Notes under the pieces: model-generated
Told to the model about the DNA's origin: nothing
Seen by the model: the letters and a program-made list of their open reading frames with translations, nothing else
The model's database searches: none
Assembly: GCF_033366695.1 (NCBI RefSeq)
Contig: NZ_JAOBTQ010000001.1
Span: forward strand, 4,340,001-4,404,000
Source: Streptomyces sp. SCL15-4
GTDB taxonomy: Bacteria; Actinomycetota; Actinomycetes; Streptomycetales; Streptomycetaceae
Length of the DNA: 64,000 bases
Reading direction: 5' to 3'
In this document: positions 55,445-64,000 of the stretch, piece after piece
Numbering within the stretch: the first letter of the stretch is position 1
How the letters are laid out: every line of letters begins with the position of its first letter
Made by a program: the position numbers and the translations under genes

Positions 55445-56002
55445 ATGACCACACCCGTCTGCACCAGCGCCTCGGCCGCCGCCGCACCCGGGCGGCAGAC
55501 TCCCCTCTACCCGACGTTCGCGGCGTACGTGCGGGCCCGTCAGCCGGTGCTGCTGCGCACCGCCCGCTCGCTGACGGCGAACCCGACCGACGCCGAGGAC
55601 CTGCTGCAGACGGCCCTGGCCAAGACCTATGTGGCCTGGGAGCGGATCGAGGACCAGCGCGCGCTGGACGGCTATGTGCGCCGGGCGCTGCTGAACACCC
55701 GGACCTCCCAGTGGCGCAAGCGCCGGGTGGACGAGTTCACCTGCGACGAGCTGCCCGAGCCCGAGCGCCTGCCGTGCGGCGACGACCCGGCCGAGCGGCA
55801 GGCGCTGCGCGACGCGATGTGGCGGGCCGTCCTGCGGCTGCCGGCCCGCCAGCGGGCGATGGTCGTCCTGCGGTACTACGAGGACCTGAGCGAGGCCCAG
55901 ACCGCCGAGGTGCTCGGGGTGTCGGTCGGCACGGTGAAGTCGGCGGTCTCCCGGGCGCTGGGCAAACTGCGCGAGGACCCCGAACTGGCGCCGGCCCGCT
56001 AG
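55445..56002 (+). CDS. SigE-family (ECF-like) RNA polymerase sigma factor
   Basis: 185 residues. Sigma region 2 covers about 28-95 (NPTDAEDLLQTALAKTYVAW) and region 4 about 125-175 (LRLPARQRAMVVLRYYEDLS, then VLGVSVGTVKSAVSRALGKL). It is of the actinobacterial SigE type annotated next to membrane anti-sigma factors elsewhere, but no anti-sigma gene adjoins here. GTGGAGG precedes ATG 55445. Upstream 55298-55444 holds a stem CCACCT/AGGTGG (55338-55354). A strong inverted repeat ends the gene. Confidence 0.88.
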   Translation: MTTPVCTSASAAAAPGRQTPLYPTFAAYVRARQPVLLRTARSLTANPTDAEDLLQTALAKTYVAWERIEDQRALDGYVRRALLNTRTSQWRKRRVDEFTCDELPEPERLPCGDDPAERQALRDAMWRAVLRLPARQRAMVVLRYYEDLSEAQTAEVLGVSVGTVKSAVSRALGKLREDPELAPAR

Positions 56003-56066
56003 GGCCTGTCTGACAATTCGCGTCGTCGCCCGAAGCGCGGCAGACGGGAATTGCCAGACAGGCCCT
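56001..56066. repeat. 66-bp MITE-like inverted repeat / bidirectional terminator
   Basis: 24-nt arms AGGGCCTGTCTG... (56001-56024) and its inverse (56043-56066) differ at two positions; the core is 18 nt. It begins at the stop codon of the sigma-factor gene and reads the same in either direction, so it can act as a terminator, but the length and perfection resemble the ends of a small mobile repeat. Confidence 0.55.
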
Positions 56067-56113
56067 GGGGCGCCGACGCCCGCGGTGACCTGAGCGTGAC
56101 ACGCCTCCTAGTG

Positions 56114-56131
56114 ACATACCGCGTGGTATGT
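56114..56131. promoter_or_regulatory. Operator-like dyad upstream of the acyl-CoA ligase gene
   Basis: ACATACC-GCGT-GGTATGT, 7-bp perfect arms, 58 bp before GTG 56189. It has the look of a TetR-family operator. Confidence 0.5.
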
Positions 56132-56188
56132 GCGCAGAATCAGCGCAACCTCTACCACCGCGTAGGCAATGTCGCCCGGGAGGACTCC

Positions 56189-57844
<1,656 letters not shown>

Positions 57845-57925
57845 CGGCGGTACGGACCCGCCGGCCGTGACGAGGGCCGGGGCCGGTACCCCCGCCCGTG
57901 GCGGGCCCCGGTCCCGGCCCCGGTG

Positions 57926-59137
57926 TCACCGGCGGCCGGTCCGCAGCGTCGCCGCCCAGCCCAGCGCCAGCCACACGCCCGCCACCGCGCACACCCCGGT
58001 CCAGCCCCAGTGCCCGAAGGCGGGGCCCGCGGCGGCCGAGGCGAGCGCACCGCCGGCGAAGCCCGAGACGACGTAGGCCGTGTTGGCGGTCGCCGGAGTG
58101 GTGGTCGTGGTCAGCGCCACGGTCTGGTTGGCCACGTGGGAGGCGACCAGGGCCGCGTGGATCGCGATCGCGGCGGCGAACAGCGCCGGCAGCACGTGCC
58201 CGCCGAGCCAGAACAACGGTACGGCGACGGCGGCCAGCACGAACGCGGTGCCGACGACCCGCGCGGCACCGAACCGGTCCACCAGGCCGCCCGCCAGCGG
58301 CGCCACCGCGCTGGCGGTCAGCCCGAAGAGGCCGAAGAGCCCGGCGGTCGCGGTGGACAGGCCGTACGCCGGCCCGGTCAGCAGCAGGGCCAGCGAGGTC
58401 CACAGGGCGCTCCAGGCGCCGAACATCCCCGCCTGCCGGATGCAGGCGCGCCGCAGCTCGGACGACTGGCGCAGCAGCCCCGGCAGCTCGGCTATGCCGG
58501 AGAACAGCCCGCCCTGCCGCGCCCGCCGCTCGGCCGGCAGGGCCAGGGCGGTGGCCAGACCGAGCGCGAGGGTGAGGACGGCGGACCCGGCGAACACCCA
58601 GCGCCAGCCGAGGCCCTGCCCGGCGAGACCGCCGAGCACGCGGGCCGCGACGATGCCGGTGAACAGACCGGCGATGACGGCGGCGACGTGCCGGGCGCGC
58701 CGGTCGGCCGGGGCACGCGCGGCCACCAGCGGGACCAGCAGCTGGGGCACGACCGTCGCCGCCGAGGCGACGAAGACGGCGGCGGCGAGGGCCGCGGTGC
58801 CCGGCGCCGCCGCCGCGCCGGCCAGCGCGACCGTGGTGGCGACGGAGAGCCAGGCGACGAGCGAGCGGCGGTTGACGCGGTCGCCGAGCGGCGCGAAGAA
58901 GAGCAGGCCGGCCGCGTAGCCGAGCTGGGCCACCGAGGCGATCCAGGCCACGGCCGAGGCGGTGGTGCCGAAGTCGCGGGCGATGAGCGGGAGCAGCGGG
59001 GCCGCGAGGTAGATGTTGGCGGCCGTGACGGCGGTGCAGACGGCGATGAGCAGGAGGAAGAGGGTGCCGGAGGCCGACCGCTCGCGGGCGGGGACCCGGA
59101 CGGGCGGTGTCTGGCGGGTGGTGGTGGCTGACGGCAT
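57926..59137 (-). CDS. MFS multidrug-type efflux transporter
   Basis: 403 residues, twelve hydrophobic segments in two halves. After helix 1 comes LAAPLLPLIARDFG and the motif-A-like loop FFAPLGDRVNRRSLV (about 83), as in drug/H+ antiporters of the DHA1 type. Divergent from a TetR gene, with two TetR-style operators between. In S. coelicolor the pair I recall at this locus (SCO4007 MFS, SCO4008 TetR) responds to cationic dyes such as crystal violet; same role inferred. ATG 59137 after AAGGAG. Confidence 0.92.
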   Translation of the reverse strand: MPSATTTRQTPPVRVPARERSASGTLFLLLIAVCTAVTAANIYLAAPLLPLIARDFGTTASAVAWIASVAQLGYAAGLLFFAPLGDRVNRRSLVAWLSVATTVALAGAAAAPGTAALAAAVFVASAATVVPQLLVPLVAARAPADRRARHVAAVIAGLFTGIVAARVLGGLAGQGLGWRWVFAGSAVLTLALGLATALALPAERRARQGGLFSGIAELPGLLRQSSELRRACIRQAGMFGAWSALWTSLALLLTGPAYGLSTATAGLFGLFGLTASAVAPLAGGLVDRFGAARVVGTAFVLAAVAVPLFWLGGHVLPALFAAAIAIHAALVASHVANQTVALTTTTTPATANTAYVVSGFAGGALASAAAGPAFGHWGWTGVCAVAGVWLALGWAATLRTGRR

Positions 59138-59169
59138 GAGCGGAGGTTCTCCTTAGAGCCGACTCACAC

Positions 59170-59242
59170 AACTAACTGGTTGGTTGCAAGGCTCCAACAG
59201 CGTGCCCCGGCCCGCGCATTCCCGTCAACCAAATAGTTGGTT
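59170..59242. promoter_or_regulatory. Two TetR-type operators in the MFS/TetR divergent promoter
   Basis: AACTAACTGGTTGGTT (59170-59185) and AACCAAATAGTTGGTT (59227-59242) are imperfect palindromes of one consensus AACCAACTAGTTGGTT, 57 bp apart, one near each start. Confidence 0.8.
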
Positions 59243-59271
59243 ACCGCTTCCCTGACGCCTACCCTGTCCCC

Positions 59272-59853
59272 ATGGCAACAGTGAGGGACCCCGAGGCCAC
59301 CAAGGCCCGCATCTTCGAGGCGGCGGTCGCCGAGTTCTCCCGGCACGGCATCGCGGGCGCCCGCATCGACCGCATCGCCGCCGCGGCCAAGGCCAACAAG
59401 CAGCTGATCTACGCCTACTTCGGCAACAAGGCAGAGCTGTTCACCCAGGTCCTCGGCCGGTGCATGGTCGACCTGGCGTCGTCTGTGCCCGTCGACCCCG
59501 ACGACATCGACGGCTGGGTGGACCGCCTCCTCGACTACCACGCCGCCCATCCCGAACTGCTGCGCCTGCTCTTCTGGGAGGGCATCGAGTACGGCAGCGC
59601 GGACCTGCCCGACGAGGCGGCCCGCCAGGACCACTACGCCCGCAAGGTCGCCGCGATCCGCGACGGCCAGGACCGGGGCGTCATCACGGACGTCATCCCG
59701 GCCGGCGACCTGCTCATCCTGCTGATCTCGCTGACGAACTGGATCTCCGCGGTCCCGCAGATGCGGCGCATCCTCGCGGGCTCGCGGGACGACGACCGCG
59801 ACCGCCTGCGGGCCTCCATCAAGGAGGCGGCCCGCAGGCTGGTGGCACGCTAG
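59272..59853 (+). CDS. TetR-family transcriptional repressor of the adjacent MFS gene
   Basis: 193 residues. N-terminal helix-turn-helix (about 8-54: RIFEAAVAEFSRHGIAGARI, then AAKANKQLIYAYFGNKAELF) and an all-helical ligand domain (about 60-190). By position and by matching operators it should repress both itself and the divergent MFS transporter until a toxic ligand binds. ATG 59272 has a weak ribosome site. Homologue of the S. coelicolor multidrug-responsive regulator SCO4008 by synteny (recalled). Confidence 0.92.
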   Translation: MATVRDPEATKARIFEAAVAEFSRHGIAGARIDRIAAAAKANKQLIYAYFGNKAELFTQVLGRCMVDLASSVPVDPDDIDGWVDRLLDYHAAHPELLRLLFWEGIEYGSADLPDEAARQDHYARKVAAIRDGQDRGVITDVIPAGDLLILLISLTNWISAVPQMRRILAGSRDDDRDRLRASIKEAARRLVAR

Positions 59854-59978
59854 TCCGGCGCCGGGCCGGTGTCCGGCTGCGGTCGTCCGTCGTCCGGCTG
59901 CCGGCGTCCTGCGGTCGTCCGTCGCCCGGTGGCCGGCCGGGGCCGGTCCGGTGTTCGGCCGTGGCCGGCCGGTGGCGC

Positions 59979-62900
59979 CTAGTTGGTGCCGATCCGGGCC
60001 AGCAGGTCGACGATCCGGCTCTGCACCTCCGTGCTGGTGGACCGCTCGGCGAGGAAGAGCACCGTCTCGCCCGAGGCCAGCCGGGGCAGGTCGGCCTGGT
60101 CGACGGCGGCGGTGTAGACGACCAGCGGGGTGCGGTTGAGCTGCCCGTTCGCGCGCAGCCAGTCCACGATCCCGGCCCGCCGGCGGTGCACCTGCATCAG
60201 GTCCATCACCACCAGGTTCGGCCGGAACTGCGCCGCCAGCGTCACCGCGTCGTTGTCGCTCGCGGCCCGCGCCACCTGCATGCCCCGCCGCTCCAGCGTC
60301 GAGGTCAGCGCCAGCGCGATCTCCGCGTGCTCCTCGATGAGCAGCACCCGCGGCGGATGCTGCTCGCTGTCCCGGGGAGCCAGCGCCTTCAGCAGGACGG
60401 CGGGATCGGCGCCGTACGCCGCCTCGCGCGACGCCTGGCCGAGCCCGGCCGTGACCAGCACCGGCACCTCCGCCGCCACCGCGGCCTGGCGCAGCGACTG
60501 CAGCGCCGTACGGGTGATGGGCCCGGTCAGCGGGTCCACGAACAGCGCGGCGGGGAAGGCCGCGATCTGCGCGTCGACCTCCTCGCGCGAGTGCACGATC
60601 ACCGGACGGTAGCCGCGGTCGCTGAGCGCCTGCTGGGTCGTCACGTCCGGCGCGGGCCAGACCAGCAGCCGGCGCGGGTTGTCCAGCGGCTCCGGAGGCA
60701 GCTCGTCGTCCAGCGGCTGCGGGCGCGGGGTGTCCGCCACCTCCACGGCCCCGCCGGGGCCGTCCAGCGGCTCCGGTCCCTCGGCCGCGTCGGGCTCCGG
60801 GGCGCCGATGGCGTACGACCGCCCGGCTCCTTCGGTGCCCGGGGCCGGCCGTCCCGGCAGGGGCGGCTGGCCGGCCGGCGCGGGCTGCGGTGCCGGCGGC
60901 CGGCCGCCGGGGGCCGGGTGCGCGGACAGCGCCTCGGGCGCCGGGTGCGGCCGGGCACCCTGGTCCGGCCTGGGCTCCTGGCGGGCGGCCGGGTCCGGAG
61001 GCGTGCCGAGCTTGCGCCGGCGGCCGGAACCGCCGGGCGCGTGCGGCGGCGGGGTCGCCGTCGGCTGCTGCGCCTGCGCGGCCTGCCGGGCGAACGGCAC
61101 GCCCTGCCCGAGCGTCCGCACGGAGATCGCCCGCCCCTGCGTCGAGTCCGGGTCGACCGGACCGCCGCCCACGGATTCGGCGGGCAACGGCTGCGCGGCG
61201 CGCGGCGGCTGACCGGGAGGAGGAGGCGTGGACGTGGTGGGTACGGCGGTCCCGGCGGGCGCCGAGGGTCCGGCGGGGAGAGGGGTGCCCTGAGCCGGTG
61301 TGGTCGGCGCCGGGGCGCCGGGAGCCGGGAGCGGGGTTCCCGCGCCCGCGGTGTCACCGGCACCCGGCCACTGCGGCGGGGCGCCGGTCGCGGGGCCGGG
61401 CGGCACCGGCACGGGCCGGGCCCCCGGCGCCTGACCGGGTGCGGCCTCGGCGGGCAACGGCAGCGGACCGGGGCCCGCCACCGGAGTACCGGCGGGCGGG
61501 GTTCCCGGCTGCGTGGCGGCCGGAGTCCGCGGCGCCCGGGCGGGAGCGGCGCCCGGGGCGGGCGTGCCGTGGGCGGGAGTGGCCTGCGCGGGCGTGCCGT
61601 GCGTGGGCGTGCCCTGTGCGGGTACGGGCGCGGCGGGCATCGGGGTGCCGGGTGCGGCGGGGCGGCCCTGGACGGGGATGCCCTGTCCGATCGTGCCTTG
61701 CGCGGCCGCGCCCTGCGCCGGAACGCCGGGCACCTGGGCGGCCTGGGCCCCTTGGCCCGGAACCGGCGGTACGGCGGCGGCCCTCTGCGGACCCGGACCG
61801 GCAGTGCCCGGCATCGGAGTGGCCCGCGACGGGGTCTGGCCGGGCACGGCGGGCCCCGGCGCCGTCGCCTGGGCGGCCTCCGCGGGCCGGGCCACGGCCC
61901 GGCGCCGACGGCCGGTCGGGGCGCGCTGGGGGTGCGGCTGCGGCGGGGTGTGGTCCTCGGACTGGTCGAGCGGTACGGCGTCGTGCCGCCCTTCGAGGCC
62001 CGGCAGCCCCTCGGCGGACATCGGCATCTGCGCGGGCACCTGCACCTGACCGGGCAGCGGCCCGGCACCGGGAACGCGCGGCAGGCCGGCCTCGGCGGAC
62101 CCGGCCCCCGGAGTGACGGGCGTACCGGCGTCCGGAGTCACGGGCGTACCGGCGCTCACGGCGGCGCCCGGGGCCATCGGTACGGCCGTAGGCGCGCCCG
62201 GGGCCGGAACAGGTCCACCCGCCGGAACAGGTCCACCCGTCGGAACGGAGCCACTCGCCGGAACAGGACCACTCGTAGGAGCCGTGCCGCTCGCCGGCGC
62301 CGGAATCGTCTGGGCCTCCTCGGTCCCGTGAGCCTCAGCGGTCTCAGGGGTCTCCGGAGTCCGGTCGGCCTCGGCCGGCGGCAGGGCGAACACCGTACGC
62401 GGGCCGCTCGCCTCCTGCGCCGCGGCACGCTCCGCCGCGGCGGCCAGCGCCCGACGGCGCCGCCCGGTCGGCTGCGCCTCCTCGGCGCCGTCCGCCTGAG
62501 CCGGATCCCCCGCCGCGGGCAGGGCGGGCGGCAACGCGGCCTGCGGTGCGTCCACCTCGTGGTGGGCACGCCGGCCCGGGCCCACGGGCACGCCCTGCGG
62601 CGGTACGGTGCCGCCCAGCCCCGTACCCGAGGCGGCGGCGCCCGCGCTCTGCTCGGCCGAGGTCACGACGGCACCCTCGGCCACGCCCTTGCTCTCACCG
62701 GCACCGGCACCGGCGTCCGTACCGGCGTCGGCACCATCGGCCGGCCGCGCACGGCGCCGACCGGTCCCGCCGGACGCGTTCTCCGCGCCCTCGGCCGCAA
62801 CCGCCGCGCTCTCCTCGGCGGGCGCGACGGCCCGCCGGCGGCGCCGGCCGGTCGGGGCCGCCGTCCCGAACTCACCGGTGTCGCCGGCACCGGCCAGGTC

Positions 62901-64000
62901 GCTCTCCAGGAAGGCGTCCGTGGAGGACCGCCGGGCCCGCCGCCGGCCGCCTCCGCCGCTCTGCTCGGCCGCGCCGGCATCGTCCCCGGCGGCCTCGCCG
63001 GCGTCCGGCAGCGGCATACCGGCGACGGCCTCCGGCAGCGGAGCCGCGGCAGCGGCGTCCGGCAGCGGGGCACTGGCGACGATCTCCGGCATCGGCGCAC
63101 CGGCCGAGGCGGCGGCCGGGCCCGGGACCTGCGCGGCGACCGCGCCCGCCCCGCCGCCGAGCGGCACCTCGAGGACGTACGCGCTGCCGCTCATGCCCGG
63201 CACCTCGTGCGTCTGGAGCACGCCGCCGTGGGCGCGCACGATCCCGCGCACGACCGGCTCGTGCACCGGGTCTCCGCCGGCGTACGGCCCGCGTACCTCG
63301 ATCCGCGCGACCTCGCCGCGCTGGGCGGCGGCGATCACGACGGTGTTGTCCAGGTAACCGCCCGCCGCCACCGGCGTGTTGCCGGTGGCGTCGACGCCGG
63401 CGACATCCGCCACGAGATGCGCGAGCGCGACGGCGAGCCGCTGGGGGTCGACCTCGGCCTCGATGGGCGGCGCGTGCACGGCGAACTGCACCCGTCCCGG
63501 CCCGATCAGCTCCACGGCCCCGTCCACACCGGCGGCGACGACGGCGTCCAGCATCACCTTCGTACGGGTGATGTCCTCGCTGCCCGCGTCCAGCCGCTGG
63601 TAGCCGAGGACGTTGTCGATGAGGGTGGTGATCCGGGAGTAGCCGGCGGACAGGTGGTGCAGGACCTGGTTGGCCTCGGGCCACAGCTGGCCGGCGTCGT
63701 CGGCCGCCAGCGCGGACAGCTCGCGCCGCAGCTCGTCCAGCGGGCCGCGCAGCGACTGTGCCAGCAGGGTCAGCAGCTGCTCGTGCCGCCCGGAGAGAGC
63801 CTCGTACCGGTCCTTCTCCCGCTCGGCGAGCGCCGCGTACCGCTCCTCGTCGGCCGCCAGCTCCTCCGTGTGCTTCTCGCGCAGCTCCCCGATCTCGGTG
63901 ACGTGCTTCTCGCGCAGCTCCTCGACCTCGGTGACGTGCTGCTGGCGCAGCGCGGTCAGGTCGGATGCGTGCTCCTCGGAGAGCCGCTCCAGCTCCTCGG
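59979..64000 (-). CDS. Giant histidine kinase with tandem C-terminal receiver domains (N-terminus beyond window)
   Basis: At least 1340 residues; the frame runs open to the right edge. From the N-terminal side seen here: a charged coiled-coil (about 63760-64000, repeated ELREKH heptads), a dimerisation helix and HATPase remnant (about 63130-63720, GYSRITTLIDNVLGYQRLDA), a Pro/Ala/Gly-rich linker of roughly 700 residues (61000-63100) dotted with basic GRRRRA-type motifs, and two receiver-like domains at the C-terminus. The last carries the phospho-acceptor-like Asp in LVVMDLMQVH; the first (LFVDPLTG) looks degenerate. The kinase DHp His lies outside or was not identified. Hybrid sensor kinase, probably cytoplasmic here. 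Stop TAG at 59979. Confidence 0.9.
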   Translation of the reverse strand, partial: EELERLSEEHASDLTALRQQHVTEVEELREKHVTEIGELREKHTEELAADEERYAALAEREKDRYEALSGRHEQLLTLLAQSLRGPLDELRRELSALAADDAGQLWPEANQVLHHLSAGYSRITTLIDNVLGYQRLDAGSEDITRTKVMLDAVVAAGVDGAVELIGPGRVQFAVHAPPIEAEVDPQRLAVALAHLVADVAGVDATGNTPVAAGGYLDNTVVIAAAQRGEVARIEVRGPYAGGDPVHEPVVRGIVRAHGGVLQTHEVPGMSGSAYVLEVPLGGGAGAVAAQVPGPAAASAGAPMPEIVASAPLPDAAAAAPLPEAVAGMPLPDAGEAAGDDAGAAEQSGGGGRRRARRSSTDAFLESDLAGAGDTGEFGTAAPTGRRRRRAVAPAEESAAVAAEGAENASGGTGRRRARPADGADAGTDAGAGAGESKGVAEGAVVTSAEQSAGAAASGTGLGGTVPPQGVPVGPGRRAHHEVDAPQAALPPALPAAGDPAQADGAEEAQPTGRRRRALAAAAERAAAQEASGPRTVFALPPAEADRTPETPETAEAHGTEEAQTIPAPASGTAPTSGPVPASGSVPTGGPVPAGGPVPAPGAPTAVPMAPGAAVSAGTPVTPDAGTPVTPGAGSAEAGLPRVPGAGPLPGQVQVPAQMPMSAEGLPGLEGRHDAVPLDQSEDHTPPQPHPQRAPTGRRRRAVARPAEAAQATAPGPAVPGQTPSRATPMPGTAGPGPQRAAAVPPVPGQGAQAAQVPGVPAQGAAAQGTIGQGIPVQGRPAAPGTPMPAAPVPAQGTPTHGTPAQATPAHGTPAPGAAPARAPRTPAATQPGTPPAGTPVAGPGPLPLPAEAAPGQAPGARPVPVPPGPATGAPPQWPGAGDTAGAGTPLPAPGAPAPTTPAQGTPLPAGPSAPAGTAVPTTSTPPPPGQPPRAAQPLPAESVGGGPVDPDSTQGRAISVRTLGQGVPFARQAAQAQQPTATPPPHAPGGSGRRRKLGTPPDPAARQEPRPDQGARPHPAPEALSAHPAPGGRPPAPQPAPAGQPPLPGRPAPGTEGAGRSYAIGAPEPDAAEGPEPLDGPGGAVEVADTPRPQPLDDELPPEPLDNPRRLLVWPAPDVTTQQALSDRGYRPVIVHSREEVDAQIAAFPAALFVDPLTGPITRTALQSLRQAAVAAEVPVLVTAGLGQASREAAYGADPAVLLKALAPRDSEQHPPRVLLIEEHAEIALALTSTLERRGMQVARAASDNDAVTLAAQFRPNLVVMDLMQVHRRRAGIVDWLRANGQLNRTPLVVYTAAVDQADLPRLASGETVLFLAERSTSTEVQSRIVDLLARIGTN
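62203..62292 (-). repeat. Tandem 18-bp repeats in the kinase linker
   Basis: Five consecutive 18-bp units beginning GCCGGAACAGGTCCACCC (62203, 62221, 62239, 62257, 62275), the first two identical and the rest drifting. They encode GGPVPA/SGSVPT-type hexapeptides. Confidence 0.85.

Noticed and set aside
62203..62292. CRISPR-like regular repeats
   Set aside because: Units are contiguous 18-bp repeats without spacers, in frame within a coding sequence.

Overview
This 64-kb window is a high-GC (about 70%), gene-dense piece of a Streptomyces chromosome. The evidence is an ssgR-ssgA sporulation pair, a Rex operator in front of cydABCD, GTG starts, very GC-rich third codon positions, and a gene order I recognise from the S. 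coelicolor core region of about SCO3915-SCO4009 (recalled from memory, not searched). Six parS-like 14-mers (three perfect, GTTTCACGTGAAAC) all lie in the left 37 kb. The window therefore lies on one arm near the replication origin, with oriC most likely beyond the left edge. It is conserved core chromosome. I see no prophage, integrase, transposase, CRISPR array or large biosynthetic cluster.

Layout. 0-9.6 kb: a HAD phosphatase cut by the left edge, a flavohemoglobin, a NUDIX hydrolase, a LysR regulator, a PLP-dependent trans-sulfuration-type enzyme coupled to a low-molecular-weight phosphatase, a holin-like membrane protein, a cupin, ssgR and ssgA, and a YibE/F membrane protein. 9.6-17.2 kb: a TPP riboswitch and thiC, a membrane protein, a PPP-type phosphoesterase, a LacI regulator, a HisC2/Pat-type aminotransferase and a cyclophilin-like protein. 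17.3-23.5 kb: the Rex-controlled cytochrome bd operon cydA-cydB-cydCD. 23.6-32.0 kb: a HAD hydrolase, an LLM oxidoreductase, a hydrolase-SDR fusion coupled to an M24 peptidase, and a four-gene twin ABC-2 export operon. 32.3-36.1 kb: tRNA-Ser(GCU), a HAD hydrolase, serS and pheA, with a DnaA-box cluster between the last two. 36.2-42.5 kb: an extracytoplasmic copper cluster (dtpA, copCD fusion, ecuC, sco, ycnI and an unknown membrane protein). 42.7-51.4 kb: signalling and housekeeping genes (anti-sigma-type ATPases, aminopeptidase P, a GAF-SpoIIE phosphatase, a degenerate primase-polymerase-like protein, a SEC-C protein, a glycerophosphodiesterase). 51.7-64 kb: an HtrA-like protease, tRNA-Ser(UGA), a prim-pol protein, a SigE-family sigma factor, an acyl-CoA ligase, a divergent MFS/TetR pair, and a very large histidine kinase with tandem receiver domains that runs off the right edge.

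How the parts work together. The cyd operon gives oxygen-limited respiration under NADH/NAD control through Rex. The copper cluster feeds cytochrome oxidase assembly (Sco) and, through DtpA and ECuC, the radical copper oxidase GlxA. SsgR and SsgA drive sporulation-specific septation. PheA and the HisC2/Pat aminotransferase are successive steps toward phenylalanine. The most distinctive DNA-level feature is chromosome-organisation sites superimposed on other information: parS in a riboswitch, parS over a start codon, parS inside a coding sequence, and two groups of DnaA boxes far from any dnaA gene. Starts were chosen from Shine-Dalgarno sequences, gene overlaps and family length; all family assignments come from motifs read by eye.
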